Shown piece by piece: positions 61,125 through 64,000 of a DNA stretch of 64,000 bases. The first letter of the stretch is position 1. Every line of letters starts with the position of its first letter. The notes below the pieces were generated by a model that was not told where the DNA came from, did not search any database, and saw nothing but the letters and a program-made list of their open reading frames with translations. Both the position numbers and the translations under genes were made by a program. This DNA comes from an uncultured Clostridia bacterium (GTDB taxonomy: Bacteria > Bacillota > Clostridia > Christensenellales > Borkfalkiaceae), in assembly GCA_947625245.1 (NCBI GenBank), contig CANQNO010000005.1, forward strand, positions 1 through 64,000, written 5' to 3'.

Positions 61125-63250
61125 CAGTTGCTCGTCCTGTAAGCTTCTATTATGCGCTTGTCCTTTTTTAAACGGTTTAAGAGAAGGTCTATATCGGAAC
61201 GCCTGTTCAAAGTTACTTTAATGTCGAACTCCGCCTGCTTTTCCCTGTTGACCCTGCCTACGATATTTGTCATTGACAGGTGCATTTCGGCTATTTCGGC
61301 GACGATGACCGCCGCGACGCCGCTGTCGTCCTCGGCAATGACTTTTATACCCGCTATAAAGCCCGAATTTATATCGCCCGTCCACTGCGCGGGCTGAAGC
61401 CTTGCGCGGTCAAGCTCCGAAATGTTGGCGCAGTCCTTGCGGTGGACAATTACCCCCCTGCCGCGGGAGACGAAGCCGACGATTTCGTCGCCCGGAACGG
61501 GGTTACAGCACTGCGCAAAGCGCACCAAAAGCCCGCTTTCGCCGTTTACGGTAACGCTTCCCGAAGCGGTGCGGCTTATGCTTTTGCCCGTAACGTCCGC
61601 GCTTTGGGGAGTATCCTTTTTGTAGTAGTCTATAAGCTTGAAAATAATCTGGTTCACGCCGACGGCGCCGTAGCCCACGGACGCCATCATCTCGTCGACA
61701 GAGCTGAATACAAGTTTACTTGAAAGTTTTTTGAAAGAGCTTTCGGTGAGCAGTTCCGAAAGGGCGTATCCGCGGCGCTTTGCTTCGGCTTCGAGCATGC
61801 TGCGCCCCGTTTTTACATTGTCCTCTTTCATCTCCCGCTTGAAAAACTGCCTGATTTTTTGCCTTGCGGAACCCGATTTTACAAATTTAAGCCAATCCCA
61901 CGACGGACCTTTGCCGTTTGACTGCGTTAAAATTTCGACTATGTCGCCCGTTTGGAGAGTGGAATTTAAGGGCACTATCTTGCCGTTCACCTTTGCGCCG
62001 ACGCATTTGTTGCCGACTTCGGAGTGGATGGCGTATGCAAAGTCCACGGGCGTGGCTTCGGGCGGGAGAGAGATCACCTTGCCTTTGGGCGTGAACACAA
62101 GCAATTCCTCGTCGTACAGGTCTGTTTTTAGGCTGTCCACAAAGTCCTTGCTCTCGTCTACGCTCCCCTCCCAATTCATTACGTCGCGTATCCAGCTCAA
62201 GCGGGCGTCGAAGTTGGTTTCGGTGGTCTTTTGTTCCTTGTATTTCCAATGCGCGGCAATGCCGTACTCCGCCATTTTGTGCATTTCCACCGTGCGGATC
62301 TGTATTTCGAAAAACTGACCGAAGTTGGTGACGACGGTGGTGTGCAATGACTGGTACATATTGCGTTTGGGTGTGGCGATATAATCCTTAAAACGCCCCG
62401 GTACGGGCTTCCACTGCTTATGTATCTTGCCCAAAACTTCGTAGCACTCTTCCACCGTGTCCACAATTACGCGCACGGCGGTTAAATCGTATATCTGGTC
62501 GAGGGTTTTCCCCTGGTTTTTCATTTTGCGGTATATGGAATAAAAGTGTTTGGGACGCCCCAGCACTTCGCCCTCTATATTGCTTTCTTTTAAAATTTCC
62601 TTGATTTCGTTTACAACGAACTCCACGAATTCCTGCCTTTCGTTGAGTTCCTGATGTATGTTGGTGACAAGGAATTCGTACGCTTCGGGGTCGAGATATT
62701 TTAGGCACAGGTCTTCGAGCTCGCACTTTATCTGCGAAATGCCGAGCCGCCCCGCTATAGGCGCAAAAACTTCGATAGTCTCTTTGGCTATGCGCTGCTG
62801 CCGCTCGTTTGAGAGGTAGTTCAATGAACGCATATTGTGCAGCCTGTCGGCGAGTTTTATTATTATAACCCGCACGTCGTCCGCCATTGCCACGAAAATT
62901 TTGCGGAAATTTTCGGCGTCCTCTTCCTCGTGGGTGTGATAATTGATTTTATCAAGCTTTGTGACCCCGTCGACGAGCGTTAAAATCTCTATCCCGAAAC
63001 GCGACCTTATGTCGTCGGCTGTAGCGGGGGTGTCCTCTATTACGTCGTGCAAAAACGCCGCGGCTACTGTGGGCACGTCCAAACCGAGGTCTATGAGTAT
63101 TTCCGCCACCGCGCAGGGGTGGGTAAAATACGGCTCGCCCGAGGCGCGCTTTTGCCCCCTGTGCATTTCTTCGGCGTAATTGTAGGCGGAAAGAAGCAAC
63201 GCCTGTTCTTCGCCGGTGTAGTTATTGTGAATTTTATCGAGTACCGTCAT
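61124..63250 (-). CDS. rel: Bifunctional (p)ppGpp synthetase/hydrolase RelA/SpoT (Rel)
   Basis: 708 residues: HD hydrolase (about 45-150, FLHDVIEDTPAT), synthetase (about 230-345, GRPKHFYSIYRKMKNQGK and DLTAVRVIVDTVEECYEVLG), TGS (about 390-450, VISLPPEATPVDFAYAIHSEVG), and C-terminal ZFD/ACT region (CCNPVPGDEIVGFVSRGRGVIVHRKDC; then VAAVIVAEIAEMHLSMTNIVG). Both catalytic domains look intact. It makes and degrades the stringent-response alarmone. Its start overlaps the recJ 3' end by 17 bp. Confidence 0.97.
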   Translation of the reverse strand: MTVLDKIHNNYTGEEQALLLSAYNYAEEMHRGQKRASGEPYFTHPCAVAEILIDLGLDVPTVAAAFLHDVIEDTPATADDIRSRFGIEILTLVDGVTKLDKINYHTHEEEDAENFRKIFVAMADDVRVIIIKLADRLHNMRSLNYLSNERQQRIAKETIEVFAPIAGRLGISQIKCELEDLCLKYLDPEAYEFLVTNIHQELNERQEFVEFVVNEIKEILKESNIEGEVLGRPKHFYSIYRKMKNQGKTLDQIYDLTAVRVIVDTVEECYEVLGKIHKQWKPVPGRFKDYIATPKRNMYQSLHTTVVTNFGQFFEIQIRTVEMHKMAEYGIAAHWKYKEQKTTETNFDARLSWIRDVMNWEGSVDESKDFVDSLKTDLYDEELLVFTPKGKVISLPPEATPVDFAYAIHSEVGNKCVGAKVNGKIVPLNSTLQTGDIVEILTQSNGKGPSWDWLKFVKSGSARQKIRQFFKREMKEDNVKTGRSMLEAEAKRRGYALSELLTESSFKKLSSKLVFSSVDEMMASVGYGAVGVNQIIFKLIDYYKKDTPQSADVTGKSISRTASGSVTVNGESGLLVRFAQCCNPVPGDEIVGFVSRGRGVIVHRKDCANISELDRARLQPAQWTGDINSGFIAGIKVIAEDDSGVAAVIVAEIAEMHLSMTNIVGRVNREKQAEFDIKVTLNRRSDIDLLLNRLKKDKRIIEAYRTSN

Positions 63251-64000
63251 CGTTTACCTCCGCTTTCAATCCGCAAACCGAATTATACAAACCCGACAGC
63301 GACAAATCCGTTTTTATGCCGCGGAAAACCGTGAGCGCGCCGTTTTCGAAAGACAGCAAGCCGAGCTCCCCGAAAACATAGAGCGCAAACGCGACCTGCA
63401 CGGGCGGAAATCCCAAATTGTTTTGGGCGGCGACCTCTTCGGCACAGCCGCCGCGAAGATTGCCCGCATTTGCGCACAGCGCGGAAAATATCTTTAAAAG
63501 CTCCGTCCTTTCGGTGGAAATTTCATTGAGAAACGAGGGCTTTCTTTTGCGGGAACAGGCTTTAACGCAACTTGCCGCAACCGTAGGGTTGCATATCTTA
63601 TAAGGATCGTACAGATAAACCACCCTGCCGTAGCCGCTTAAATCGGCGTCGGGATGGGGCGACAACAATATTACCGACAGGTTGTTTTTAAAGACGGGGA
63701 AAAACAAGTCCACGCCCAAACCGGCGGGAATATTGAACTGCGACAGATCGGAATAATCTTCGGCTATGAAAACCGTTCCGAATTCGGGGCAAGAGGAAAG
63801 CTCGCGGTTAATCTCTCCGCGGCTTAACCGCTCTATTTCGCAGGGCAGTCCTTCACGCGCAAAGGCGGAAAGGTTGTTCAAATTAATTTCGGCGGAAGCG
63901 TATTTGCCCGCGGAATTATCGTAAATCACGTCCCGCACAAAGCCCTTGACGTATTCCTTGCCGCGGAAAGTGGATATATTGTATTCGAAAATCAATTTTT
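63234..64000 (-). CDS. recJ: C-terminal part of single-strand exonuclease RecJ, cut by window edge
   Basis: About 255 residues, open to the window edge, so the gene starts beyond 64000. The fragment opens with an OB-like strand pattern (STFRGKEYVKGFVRDVIY) and lacks the catalytic DHH domains, which would lie upstream. Position just before rel matches RecJ in Firmicutes. It overlaps rel by 17 bp. The call rests mostly on gene order and OB pattern. Confidence 0.7.
   Translation of the reverse strand, partial: KLIFEYNISTFRGKEYVKGFVRDVIYDNSAGKYASAEINLNNLSAFAREGLPCEIERLSRGEINRELSSCPEFGTVFIAEDYSDLSQFNIPAGLGVDLFFPVFKNNLSVILLSPHPDADLSGYGRVVYLYDPYKICNPTVAASCVKACSRKRKPSFLNEISTERTELLKIFSALCANAGNLRGGCAEEVAAQNNLGFPPVQVAFALYVFGELGLLSFENGALTVFRGIKTDLSLSGLYNSVCGLKAEVNDDGTR

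Overview
The window looks like a spore-forming, Gram-positive member of the Clostridia, probably an uncultured gut lineage. Spo0A, a collagen-like exosporium-type protein, RelA/SpoT downstream of RecJ, the mfd/pth/prs block, a long Bacillus-type SRP RNA and many lipoproteins point that way. No rRNA or species marker is present, so nothing finer than class can be defended. Promoters are unusually easy to read: many are TTGAC(A/T)-N17-TATAAT or close to it.

Region 1-33.9 kb is mostly core genome: tRNA-Leu (cut by the window edge), an SDR enzyme, a membrane-anchored XRE regulator, spo0A, an ABC-F ATPase, a heterodimeric ABC exporter, an RlmI-type rRNA methyltransferase, an M29 aminopeptidase, a TetR-controlled ABC-2 transporter with a tandem operator, an Mrp-type Fe-S carrier, SRP RNA, uppP, a PrsA/SurA-like lipoprotein with mfd and pth, prs, tadA, an M14 peptidase, rlmH, a CPBP protease, a large repeat lipoprotein, pheST, and thyA-folA-VTT.

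Region 33.9-41.3 kb is accessory and AT-rich. It starts at tRNA-Pro(CGG), whose 3' end recurs at 34.10 kb and, degenerate, at 37.38 kb. Between the copies lie a structured gene-free segment and a cassette holding a lipoprotein gene and a divergent XRE regulator. Next come a gene with a deoxyribosyltransferase/TIR-like N-terminus (possible defence effector) and an ECF sigma / secreted papain-like protein / membrane anti-sigma-like cluster.

Region 41.3-51.4 kb is one long operon behind a cobalamin riboswitch. It encodes a leucine-rich-repeat lipoprotein, a lipoprotein ending in a DUF4430 (transcobalamin C-terminal-like) domain, a membrane-anchored alpha/alpha-toroid protein, a second DUF4430 protein, and a complete ECF transporter (EcfT, a fused double EcfA, and a CbrT-like S component). 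The toroid plus DUF4430 pair matches the two domains of animal intrinsic factor/transcobalamin, here split over separate surface proteins. This is the best candidate for an undescribed system in the window.

Region 51.4-64 kb has a BclA-like collagen protein overlapping a glycosyltransferase gene, pnp, rpsO, then two consecutive lipoprotein/XRE cassettes next to hemZ. The last nine codons or so of hemZ and the following terminator are duplicated between the two cassettes, so the cassettes appear to have inserted at the 3' end of hemZ without carrying an integrase. The window ends with hemZ, a metallo-beta-lactamase-fold hydrolase, relA/spoT and the C-terminal part of recJ.

Three lipoprotein/XRE modules (34.5-37.1, 56.3-57.6 and 57.7-59.1 kb) share one layout: divergent genes with repressor-like repeats in or around a consensus promoter. 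Two have a palindrome exactly in the 17-bp spacer of a TTGACT/TATAAT promoter.
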